Positions 8,261-16,970 of a stretch of 64,000 bases of DNA are shown in pieces. The translations under genes were made by a program, and so were the position numbers. The notes below the pieces were generated by a model. It saw nothing but the letters and a program-made list of their open reading frames with translations, had not been told where the DNA came from and did not search any database. Source of the DNA: CAYMCO01 sp964388955. GTDB taxonomy: Bacteria; Chloroflexota; Anaerolineae; Anaerolineales; E44-bin32. The DNA lies in contig CAYMCO010000005.1 of assembly GCA_964388955.1 (NCBI GenBank), forward strand, positions 1-64,000. The letters are read 5' to 3'. The stretch's first letter is position 1; every line of letters starts with the position of its first letter.

Positions 8261-10878
8261 GCCGGATGGCGGCTCATGAGGATGGCGTAGCCGGCCCGCG
8301 CCAGAACCCTTGGGATGGATCGCACCAGCTCACGGTCCTTCTCGCGCTCCCGCTCGGACAGTTCCTCCCAGGGGACCAACGCGGGATGGTCCTTGCTTTC
8401 TTCGTCCAACGACTCCCCATGCCGCCAGCCCGCCTGGCGCATGGAATCTCTCCAGCGGTCGTGCTCCATCCGCGCCAATCTCTCCAAATCGGCGCCGGGG
8501 AAATCGAAGGGCGGCTCGTTGCTCCTGGCCGGCAGCATGACATACCCTGCCGCCGCGAGTTTGTTGGGTATGTCGCGCACGTTTTCGCGGTTCGACTCCT
8601 TGAGTTCCTCGCTGAGCCGCTCATAAGGCAGCAGCGCTCGATGCGTCTTCCCTTCCTCATCCGTCTCCGTGCCGTATGAATACCCCTCTTCAACGAGTGC
8701 CTCACAGAAAATCTCGTGGGCCGCCCTGGACAGTTTCTCCAACACCTTTCCCTCCAGGTCCAATTGATGGACCCTGGCAAGAAAATCTGGGCCCTCTACA
8801 TGCAGATTGAGCTGGTCTTCGGGGGGGAGGCAGGAGCGATCATAGGAACTGGCGCCCGCGAGACTGCTCATCGCCAGCAGACTCTCCATCGAGCGCACGC
8901 CGTGCCTGAACCGCGCCGTCTCCAGAAATGCCCGCAGGATCCCGGAGTCGATGCGAACCCGCCCGCCATCACCCTCGAAGGAGATGATTTGGGGCGTGTG
9001 CCTTTCGAAGAGCGATCGCAGGATGATCGCCCGCCGAACGATGAAATATGAATCATCCACATCTTCCAGGGGATTGGGCCCGAGGACATCGATAGATCCC
9101 TTCAGGCGGCTGATGAAGTCGGGCAGCTTGGCCGCCCGGCGCTCTTCCTCCCCCAGATCGCGGCCGAAGTCCTGCATGCGGTGGCAAGTGCCGCCGGCAA
9201 AGACAAAAATCCCTTTCCCGATCGGATGGGAGATCTGCCCCTGCCGGAACTTGCCATCCTGCATCGGTGAAAGAAAGTACCTCAGCCAGCCGAGCGGCAC
9301 GCCTGAAAGCGGCGTATCGAACTCATCCCAAAAGACGAGGGGGACCGCTCCGGAGAGACGGATATCCCGCACTTGGTGAAATGCGTCCAGGAGTGCCTGC
9401 GGACGATCAAATTGAGAGATGTTGAAGGTGATGGGCTGGATTTCACCGGCAGCCGCCGATTTCGATATCTGCTTTACGGCGAAGGATTTGCCCGAGCCCG
9501 GCGGGCCGAACACCGCGATCGAGAGCGGCTGCTCTCGAGGTCGTTCGAGGTATTCGGTGATCAGTGTGCGAACCCCTCGCAGCGCCTCAATCTCCCGGCG
9601 ATCTACTGTGGTCAGCGCCCCAAATTGACCGATGGGTACATCATGGAGCGCGGCAGACGGCCCTTCGATCACGACGCGCTGCGCCAGTTGTCCAAGATCT
9701 CGAGGGTGGCAATCCTCCAGAATCGTCCAGGAGTCAGACATGACTCGCGGCGAGGTTCCATCCGCTCCGGGGAGAAGACGGAGGACGGGGTCTTGTATCT
9801 GGGCCTCGGATAGCAGGTCCGGGCCGGCGAAAAGCGCTTGGGCGATGGAATCCAACGGAAGCGCCAATTCGGCACCCGCCTGGTGGATATCCACAGGGCC
9901 AAACCCCTCCTGAAGAAGAGCCCGCATTCCGCGCACCCCGGCCTGAGCCGCAAACCGCAGGTCCGGATCGGCCGGGTTGTTCCCGAGCGCGTGTGTAAGC
10001 GCGGCTGCGAGGCACGTCGTGAATCCATACATCGTACCTGGCCACCTGCGCTCCCACTCCCCTTCCATATGGCGCGGGTCGAACCACAGCCGGCCCTGCA
10101 AGCCACCCTCGGGCGACCCTGAAATCAAGATCGCACCGGCCGCGCCCAGCGAGATCACGATATGCGCGCATCGCGCCAAGCGGTTGACGCGCGGATTGTG
10201 AACCAGTTCCCAATACACGTCCTGCGCGGTGCGTTCCCACGATATCTGGCGGCTGATCTGCACCGCGCTGCGCCGGAGATGATCGATGCTGGTGACGACC
10301 GTCAGCCTGTCCGAAAAGTCCCCCACCAAACGCTCCCAGAGCGCCCCCTGGGCCACCGGCGCCGCCTGTTTCAGCAGGATGGCCGATCCGTTTCCTCTCC
10401 TGGATAGCGCGCCTGGCCACGCGCCCTCGCGATCCCGGAAGCCCAGATTTGCGTCGTCCAGAAGGATGATGGCGGGATCTGAAGGCTCATTCTCGAGGGG
10501 ATTCGCAGGATCAAGCAGGTCCCGTGGGTCAAAACCAAGAAAGCGCGCCACCCGCCATCCCCCTTGGTCGGCTTCGGCGCCGTACTGCGCCAGCAGATGG
10601 TATGCGTGATGGTAGCCAGGCGCCCCGGGCCGAAGGTCCTGAACCGGAACGTGAGGTGCGAAGACTTCCATTCCCGCCCCAGGGGAATCTGGCTGTTGAG
10701 GCAGCATGGCGCGGATCATGGCTGCGAGCAAGCCGGCCGCCCCGGGCCCGGGCCAGATTCCCGCCGCTTTCGAGGCTCTCCAATCGGGCGATGAATGGTG
10801 GTCCCCTTCGGCGATGTTCCAATCCACCACGATGTCACCGCTGACGATGATCTGGAGGGGATGAGATTTGTCTGCCAT
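8257..10878 (-). CDS. Ribokinase-like / AAA+ ATPase / double RyR domain protein
   Basis: Of 873 residues, 7-330 resemble a PfkB/ribokinase fold (I-I-V-S-G-D-I-V-V-D, G-P-G-A-A-G, V-I-S-L-G-A-A-G-A), but the usual catalytic G-A-G-D is replaced by G-T-M-Y-G, so kinase activity is doubtful. Residues 430-680 form an AAA+ domain with Walker A G-P-P-G-S-G-K-S (458-465) and Walker B L-V-F-W-D-E (514-519). Two RyR repeats follow at 713-783 and 798-868, both ending A-A/R-A-G-Y-x-x-L. It is the first gene of the leftward cluster, behind a candidate promoter at 10935-10963. It may act as an ATP-driven adaptor that reads a modified nucleotide through its RyR domains; that is inference. Confidence 0.85.
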   Translation of the reverse strand: MADKSHPLQIIVSGDIVVDWNIAEGDHHSSPDWRASKAAGIWPGPGAAGLLAAMIRAMLPQQPDSPGAGMEVFAPHVPVQDLRPGAPGYHHAYHLLAQYGAEADQGGWRVARFLGFDPRDLLDPANPLENEPSDPAIILLDDANLGFRDREGAWPGALSRRGNGSAILLKQAAPVAQGALWERLVGDFSDRLTVVTSIDHLRRSAVQISRQISWERTAQDVYWELVHNPRVNRLARCAHIVISLGAAGAILISGSPEGGLQGRLWFDPRHMEGEWERRWPGTMYGFTTCLAAALTHALGNNPADPDLRFAAQAGVRGMRALLQEGFGPVDIHQAGAELALPLDSIAQALFAGPDLLSEAQIQDPVLRLLPGADGTSPRVMSDSWTILEDCHPRDLGQLAQRVVIEGPSAALHDVPIGQFGALTTVDRREIEALRGVRTLITEYLERPREQPLSIAVFGPPGSGKSFAVKQISKSAAAGEIQPITFNISQFDRPQALLDAFHQVRDIRLSGAVPLVFWDEFDTPLSGVPLGWLRYFLSPMQDGKFRQGQISHPIGKGIFVFAGGTCHRMQDFGRDLGEEERRAAKLPDFISRLKGSIDVLGPNPLEDVDDSYFIVRRAIILRSLFERHTPQIISFEGDGGRVRIDSGILRAFLETARFRHGVRSMESLLAMSSLAGASSYDRSCLPPEDQLNLHVEGPDFLARVHQLDLEGKVLEKLSRAAHEIFCEALVEEGYSYGTETDEEGKTHRALLPYERLSEELKESNRENVRDIPNKLAAAGYVMLPARSNEPPFDFPGADLERLARMEHDRWRDSMRQAGWRHGESLDEESKDHPALVPWEELSEREREKDRELVRSIPRVLARAGYAILMSRHPA

Positions 10879-10934
10879 CGCTCAGTACGCCCTTCTACGT
10901 CCGAATCGACCCGCGCCCTGGAGGCGCGCCATCC

Positions 10935-10963
10935 AGTATAGATTCCGAGGCCCAGGATTGAAA
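10935..10963 (-). promoter_or_regulatory. Candidate promoter of the RyR/SLOG/TIR cluster
   Basis: On the minus strand TTTCAA (10958-10963) and TATACT (10935-10940) are 17 bases apart. The -10 is good and the -35 weak. Transcription would begin near 10928, about 50 bases before the AAA+/RyR start codon. Confidence 0.45.
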
Positions 10964-10974
10964 GCGGCCTCAGT

Positions 10975-11003
10975 TTGACAAAGCACATCCCGGCCTATAG
11001 GAT
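10975..11003 (+). promoter_or_regulatory. Candidate sigma-70 promoter of the STAND NTPase gene
   Basis: A consensus TTGACA (10975-10980) is followed after 17 bases by TAGGAT (10998-11003). The start point would be near 11010, leaving a leader of about 200 bases. It lies back to back with the opposite promoter, 12 bases away, so the two halves of the locus could be co-regulated. No other gene occupies 10879-11213. Confidence 0.55.
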
Positions 11004-11213
11004 GACACCCGATGGGGGAGCGGGGGCCACGTCCTTGGATTGGCCGCAATAGGCGCCGAGTGAGCGTGCGACCCACTGCCTGCGAGGCAGGCCACCACTC
11101 CCCCGCCTGCGCTCCCGGACCGGCTTTCGATTTGCCCATTCCGGATTGGACCATCATAAGACCCCCTGCCTGATCGGGCACGAGTGCGATTGCCGGTTCG
11201 CAAAGGAGGCATG

Positions 11214-14200
11214 ATGATAAACACACCCCGGGAGACCTTCCGCCTGTTCGTCAGCTCCACGTTCAGAGACTTCAGGAAGGAGCGTAGTGCTCTCCAGGAA
11301 CGGGTTTTTCCCCGCCTTCGGGCCCTCTGCGCCTCCGCCGGAGCACACTTCCAGGCGATCGATCTGCGCTGGGGGGTGAGCGAAGAAGCTTCCCTGGACC
11401 AGCAGACGATGAACATCTGCCTGGATGAGATCCGCCGCTGTCAGCAGGTAACCCCGCGTCCCAATTTCCTTGTTCTCTTGGGCCACCGCTATGGGTGGCG
11501 CCCCCTCCCTCCCAGCATTCCGGCGCGAGAATTCGAATTGATTCTCGGGCTGCTTTCAGACGCGGACCGGGCGCTCCTGGGACACTGGTACGAAGAGGAC
11601 AGGAACGCGGTTCCCAGAGCTTATCGTCTCCTTCCCCGAGAGAGGGGCGACCGATACGCGAATCACGCGCAATGGCGACGGTTGGAGAGACGGCTCCATC
11701 AAGCTCTGAGGGCTGCCGTCCGGCGGTTGAATCTCGATGAGAAGGATCTCCTGAAGTATGAGGCCTCCGCAACACATCAGGAGATCGCCGCAGGGGCGTT
11801 GTCTGTTGAGGATGCATCAGAACATGTCTTTGGTTTCATCCGGGAGATCCCCAACCTACCCTGTGACGAACGGGCAGCCGACTTCATCGAGATGAACGAT
11901 CAAGGCAAGCCTGATGTGGACGCCCAAGCGCAATTGGGAAGACTGAAGGACGAGTTGAGGGCTTGCCTGCAGGGCAATCTCCAGACCTTCGAAGCCCGCT
12001 GGGAGGATGGCGAGGTCACGGACGGCCACCTGAATTGGCTTTGCGAACAAGCATATGAGGCGATATCGGGGGTCATCCGTCGACAACTGGACCGGCGGGA
12101 ATCGCAAGACCCTCTGGAAGTGGAGATTGCACAGCACATCGCATTCCAGGAGGACAGGGCGCGATTCTTCACCGGACGCGAGGAATATCTGGCCATCTTG
12201 GAGAATTATGCACAGGGCAACCAACGATGCCCGCTAATACTATGGGGAACCCCCGGATCAGGAAAATCGGCCCTTCTTGCAAGAGCAGCCCAGTTGGCCA
12301 GGGACTCCCTACCCCGGGTGAATGTCCTCACGCGCTTTGTCGGCGCGACGCCGGACTCCACTCTGGGGACCTCGCTGTTGAAAGGACTATGCGAGGAGCT
12401 GCTCCGGATTCTCAATATAGAGGAGCATAAAGGAAGGCTCCTTGAAAAACTCCGGCCGGAGAGCCAAGGAAGGGAGATCGCACAAATTCAAGAGCGCTTC
12501 ACCATACCCGATGGATATCAAGCCCTCGCGCAGTATTTCCGTCAAATGGACTTCCTGGTCGATGATCGAAAACCCATTCTCATATTCATCGATGCGCTGG
12601 ACCAACTTTCCCCCCATGATCCGGCCATGAATTTGGCGTGGCTTCCCAATTCACTGCCGGATCAGGTTCGATTGATCATCTCCACCCAGCCAGGTCTCTG
12701 CCTCGAGAGGCTGAAGGAGGAGCTGCCCCAGGGGCAACTGGTGGAACTGAAAGCTATGAAACAAGGTGCGGGACGGCAATTGTTGGACCGCTGGCTTCGC
12801 CATGCGGGCCGCAGGCTGCAGGATGATCAAGAGCGGCATGTTCTTGATCGGTTTCAGGATTGCCCCCAGCCCCTCTACCTGAGATTGGCGTTTGAGGAAG
12901 CCAGGCGATGGAAATCGCACTCCCCTCAAGAAGAAACAATCCTCAAGAGCGACATCCGCGGCCTGGTCCGAGAAATGCTCGATCGTCTATGCCAGGAAAC
13001 CCATCACGGGAAGACGTTGGTTTCCCGAACCCTGGGCTATCTCGTAGCCGCCAAGCATGGGATGACCGAGGATGAACTGCTGGACGTGCTTGCTGCGGAC
13101 GAATCGGTGATGGCCGATTTCTACCGCCGGTCCCCGGAATCCCCTCGCGCGCCTCGCCTGCCGGTGGTGATCTGGGCCAGGTTGCTCCATGACCTGGCCC
13201 CATATCTGACGCTACGCGCAGCCGATGGCGCCAACCTGCTGGATTTCTTCCACCGCCAGGTTGAAGCGGTAGTCATGGAGATCTTCCTATCCGACGGAGC
13301 GAAGGCGGTGCTGCGAAGGGGGCTGGAAGGGTATTTCCAGCGACAGTCTCTGTGGTTGGAAGAGAATGGGCGACGCTCGCCGAATCTGAGAAAAATGACC
13401 GAACTTCCCTTCCAGCAGATCCTGAGCGAACGATGGGACCAAGCGGAAACCACGCTGAGTGATGTTGGTTTCATGTATTCCAAATTGACCGCCGTCGGAA
13501 CCCAGGATCTACTGGAAGATTATCGGCTGGCGTTGGCACAGGGCTGCCCCTCCGCGAGCATGCGGCTTATTCACCGCGCCCTGCAGCTTTCTGCGCAAGT
13601 GCTCCGCAAAGATCCGGCGGAACTTCCGGCCCAGCTCACAGGGAGACTCTTGGCCTCCGAGCATCCGAAGGTCGTTGCCTTCCTCGACCGGCTCCGGGAC
13701 CAGATCTCCTTCCCCTGGATCAGACCCCGTTCCCCAGCTCTGGCCGCAGCCGGCGGCCCGCTGGAGATGATCATCGGCGGCCATCCTGCACAGATCACGG
13801 CCCTGGCGGTGACCTGTGACAGCCGGTACCTCATCACAGGATCGAAGGATATCTATATCCGAATCTTTGATCTGCAGAGCGGCATGATCCATCACTCGTG
13901 GGCGGCCGGAGGCAGAACCCGGACGCTGGCATTGACCTCAGACAACCAATACCTGATCTCAGGCACGGAATCCGGAAAAGTGTTCGTATGGGATCTACCT
14001 AGCCGCATCCGGAAGAAAGAAACCGGCAATCCTCTATACAGCCTGAATGGACCTCCGAGAGCATCGCACACCCCGATCTCGACCGCACGGAATCGCTTCC
14101 TGGTTGACGTCTCAGAGACCCGCGCCATCCGCATATGGGATCTGCAGAATGGCGCGCTCTGGAAGGAAATCGATGAAGAGCCCTGCTCCCGAAACGCGAT

Positions 14201-16103
14201 CGCCGTCTCGCCGGACGGCAGGTACATACTCGCCGCATCGTGGAAATCTGTCCGGGTATGGGACATTGACACCGGCCAGCGGGTGAGCACCCTAGGCGGC
14301 CATCGGGCCGAGATTATCTCACTCGCCGCGATTCCGGGTACCAGCCTGTTGATCTCCGGCTCCCGGGCTGGGCGGATGCGGATCTGGGACTTTATCGCGG
14401 GAGGGCAGGTCGCTTGCCTCGAGGGGCACAATCTCGCCAGTGGCATCAACTCCATAGCGGTCACCCAAGACGGAAGATACGCGTTCTCCGGGGCGGACGA
14501 TGGCAAAGTGCTCGCCTGGGACCTGTCGGACCATCGGACTGTTGCGAGCCTGGAAGGTCATTTGCACACCGTATCGACCATGGCCGTTTCGCCGGACGGC
14601 AACTACGTGATCTCGGGAGGCGGCAAGAATGACACCCGGATTCTGGTCTGGGACGTGAAGCGCTGCCTCCAGGCCGGCAGATCGGAGGCGGGTGGGCCCA
14701 ATCGAGGGGTCTCGATGACCACTCCAGGTGGCGAGTATGAGGTCTTTGAGCAGGGCGACGGGCTTCGCGCCCGGGATCTTGCCACCGGGGAGCTGCTCAG
14801 CCCCTCCGGGCTCACCACAAAGGGGAGACTCCTGGAAGTCACTTCCAGAGGGCGGACTATCCTGCTCCGGCAGGCAATCCCGTACAAACCGTCCGGATCG
14901 AAGGTCCACAAGTATGGCGGAGATCCGGATTCTTGGACAAGAATCCAGGAGCGAGACGGTTTTCGTTGGACTGCAATGGCGATCTCGATGGAGGAAAAGT
15001 ACCTCGCATTTGGCTGTTCAGACGGAAATATCCGCATAATGGACAATCGAACGGGAGATATCATCCGCGTGATGGGGGCGCACGCTCATCCTGTGACTGC
15101 GCTCATGATTACCCCTGACAATCGCAAGATGATTTCTATGGGGGATGACAGAATCAAGATATGGGATTTCGAACGGGGGGAACTCCTCGGTACGATAGGG
15201 GACCTGAATCGGCCGATCCGCTTGACGCCGGATGGCGAGACCATAATCGCACGCTCTCGAAGTGAACATCGGCGGACCACGGATAACAGCCTCAAGGTGC
15301 TCAATCTCAAGACCGGCGGGGTCGTCCACCGGCTGGAGGGGCATCGAACCACCGGGAACGTACAGGATCTCGTATCCGGGTTGGCAGTCACGAGGGACGG
15401 AAGATACCTGATTTCCTGCGCAGGGGATCGAACCTTACGTGTTTGGGACTTGAGTACTGGCGAGTGCATGACTGTATTCAGAGGCGAGGGGGCGTTCCGT
15501 ACTTGCGAAACCGGCCCACGAACCGAGATCGTCTACGCCTGCTACAAATCGGGTGGCGGGATCCAGACGTTCTCTCTCGAGAACATCCCGTTTGGCCCCA
15601 CGATCATCACGGTTCGCGACGGGAAGGCGCGCTGTCCGGCATGCGGCGGGGATCTGCCCGTCGCCAAGCAGCGGCTCGGCTCGGTCATCACGTGCCCGGC
15701 CTGTCAGGAGCAGATCAAATACAACGATTTCACAGTTTCAAAGATTTCGAGAGAAGCGCTGTTGAACAAACCCAAGTCATTGCCAAGGACAATAGAGCGG
15801 AGGGAGCTCACGCTTTCGGATCTTCCCGAAATCATGAAGAGCCTGAAGAACCCCTCTGAGATCATGAGCAAGAACAAGGAATTCAAACTGCCGGGCCCGC
15901 CCCCGCTGAAGGGCCTCGGACAATTCAAAGGACTGGGGACCAAGCCGGGAAAAGGTCATAAGAAGCCCCCGATGATTCTGGGAGCCCAGACAACGACAGA
16001 TCACCTACCTTCAATATTGAACAATCTAGATGCCAAGAAGAAGGACCAGCGGAGAAAGCGCTCCGGCGAGAAACCGGAAGAGGGAGAATCTGATCGCTCC
16101 TGA
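11214..16103 (+). CDS. Giant DUF4062-STAND NTPase with WD40 repeats and zinc ribbon
   Basis: The 1629-residue protein starts at ATG 11214, chosen for AAAGGAGG four bases upstream. Residues 1-150 form a DUF4062-type domain (L-F-V-S-S-T-F-R-D-F, then D-L-R-W-G-V-S-E-E-A, L-L-G-H-R-Y-G-W-R-P), the same N-terminal module seen in TEP1/NPHP3-like proteins. A STAND/NACHT NTPase follows, with Walker A G-T-P-G-S-G-K-S at 345-352 and Walker B ending F-I-D at 460. About 12 WD40 repeats (roughly 853-1450) form one or two propellers. A zinc ribbon with two C-P-A-C pairs lies near 1475-1500, then a Lys/Pro-rich tail. STAND proteins oligomerise when a sensor, here the propellers, detects a ligand. It is divergent from the TIR/RyR/SLOG cluster. 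Confidence 0.87.
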   Translation: MINTPRETFRLFVSSTFRDFRKERSALQERVFPRLRALCASAGAHFQAIDLRWGVSEEASLDQQTMNICLDEIRRCQQVTPRPNFLVLLGHRYGWRPLPPSIPAREFELILGLLSDADRALLGHWYEEDRNAVPRAYRLLPRERGDRYANHAQWRRLERRLHQALRAAVRRLNLDEKDLLKYEASATHQEIAAGALSVEDASEHVFGFIREIPNLPCDERAADFIEMNDQGKPDVDAQAQLGRLKDELRACLQGNLQTFEARWEDGEVTDGHLNWLCEQAYEAISGVIRRQLDRRESQDPLEVEIAQHIAFQEDRARFFTGREEYLAILENYAQGNQRCPLILWGTPGSGKSALLARAAQLARDSLPRVNVLTRFVGATPDSTLGTSLLKGLCEELLRILNIEEHKGRLLEKLRPESQGREIAQIQERFTIPDGYQALAQYFRQMDFLVDDRKPILIFIDALDQLSPHDPAMNLAWLPNSLPDQVRLIISTQPGLCLERLKEELPQGQLVELKAMKQGAGRQLLDRWLRHAGRRLQDDQERHVLDRFQDCPQPLYLRLAFEEARRWKSHSPQEETILKSDIRGLVREMLDRLCQETHHGKTLVSRTLGYLVAAKHGMTEDELLDVLAADESVMADFYRRSPESPRAPRLPVVIWARLLHDLAPYLTLRAADGANLLDFFHRQVEAVVMEIFLSDGAKAVLRRGLEGYFQRQSLWLEENGRRSPNLRKMTELPFQQILSERWDQAETTLSDVGFMYSKLTAVGTQDLLEDYRLALAQGCPSASMRLIHRALQLSAQVLRKDPAELPAQLTGRLLASEHPKVVAFLDRLRDQISFPWIRPRSPALAAAGGPLEMIIGGHPAQITALAVTCDSRYLITGSKDIYIRIFDLQSGMIHHSWAAGGRTRTLALTSDNQYLISGTESGKVFVWDLPSRIRKKETGNPLYSLNGPPRASHTPISTARNRFLVDVSETRAIRIWDLQNGALWKEIDEEPCSRNAIAVSPDGRYILAASWKSVRVWDIDTGQRVSTLGGHRAEIISLAAIPGTSLLISGSRAGRMRIWDFIAGGQVACLEGHNLASGINSIAVTQDGRYAFSGADDGKVLAWDLSDHRTVASLEGHLHTVSTMAVSPDGNYVISGGGKNDTRILVWDVKRCLQAGRSEAGGPNRGVSMTTPGGEYEVFEQGDGLRARDLATGELLSPSGLTTKGRLLEVTSRGRTILLRQAIPYKPSGSKVHKYGGDPDSWTRIQERDGFRWTAMAISMEEKYLAFGCSDGNIRIMDNRTGDIIRVMGAHAHPVTALMITPDNRKMISMGDDRIKIWDFERGELLGTIGDLNRPIRLTPDGETIIARSRSEHRRTTDNSLKVLNLKTGGVVHRLEGHRTTGNVQDLVSGLAVTRDGRYLISCAGDRTLRVWDLSTGECMTVFRGEGAFRTCETGPRTEIVYACYKSGGGIQTFSLENIPFGPTIITVRDGKARCPACGGDLPVAKQRLGSVITCPACQEQIKYNDFTVSKISREALLNKPKSLPRTIERRELTLSDLPEIMKSLKNPSEIMSKNKEFKLPGPPPLKGLGQFKGLGTKPGKGHKKPPMILGAQTTTDHLPSILNNLDAKKKDQRRKRSGEKPEEGESDRS

Positions 16104-16970
16104 CACGCTCCGGGCAGCCCCCTTGATCCCTTCTCCTTCGGATTTGACTCAGCTTGCACGCCGGCGTTCCTTCTCTTCGACCAGATATCCACCTGCACCC
16201 CCACCCCTGCGCCGTCTTTGCAGACGGGAATTACGATTGCCTGCTCCCATCGTTCCCACCAAAGGATTGCAGATCGCGCGCTTCCGCGGGACTGACGGCT
16301 TTGCGCTCAAACAAGCGGGAGTTTGTCTTTTCTTCCCCACTCTCAGTGGCACCGGCCTCCAGCCCTAATATCCCGCTGGGATACATCGGCTGCGTGAGTT
16401 TTGGCGATGTCGTGGCCATCGGTTTCGGGGGTTAGCGGATTTCCCTCCCATGAGCGCCCATGATCTGCCGCAATATTTGGCGAACGTCGGCGGGAGTGGA
16501 TCCCAGAAATCCCGGCCTTCGTCCCGGGCTGAGCCATCCTGCGCCTTCGGGGCGCGTGTTTCGCCCTGGTTGCCGAAGGCGGATGTCCTGCCCACATTGA
16601 ACCGGAGATCGCCCAAAATGGCAGGGGGCTGCCTGGTACCAGGGTGCTGGGAACGGTGCAGGCAGGTATGCCTTATCATGGTGGCATCCCGAGTTCGAAA
16701 TACTCCTCAAACACAATTTCGAAGGGATGAACTGGGCGGCCTGTGTAGGCCGCCCAGTTCTGTTGTATAGTGGACACGTGAGCGAGCCCGAATGGCAGTT
16801 CAAGCCGCCGTCGCGGCATCCCTGGCGCGGATCCCGAACAGCCCCACCACGGGCTCCAGGCCGGTCAGATGACGCGCAACGCGCAGCCCGCGTCGGATCG
16901 GACAACGTGAGGGACGGGAACTCGAGCGCTGGGCCCCGATCCCGTCTTTCGAATACTGGAGAGCAGAACC
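16104..16970. other. Long intergenic stretch with hairpins
   Basis: These 867 bases follow the STAND gene. No frame has convincing coding character on either strand. Two structures stand out: CTGCCTG...CAGGCAG around 16629-16665 and a perfect 13-base stem at 16730-16759 listed separately. It could hold the 3' end of the STAND transcript, a small RNA or degraded sequence. No known RNA family was recognised. Confidence 0.4.
16730..16759. repeat. Perfect 13-bp inverted repeat with GTGT loop
   Basis: AACTGGGCGGCCT (16730-16742) and its exact complement (16747-16759) are separated by GTGT. No run of T follows on either strand, so it is not a textbook intrinsic terminator. It lies about 630 bases after the STAND gene and 210 before the next gene. 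Confidence 0.6.

Noticed and set aside
16680..16710. T-loop-like GAGTTCGAAATACTC suggesting a tRNA
   Set aside because: No acceptor stem, D-arm or anticodon arm can be drawn around it.
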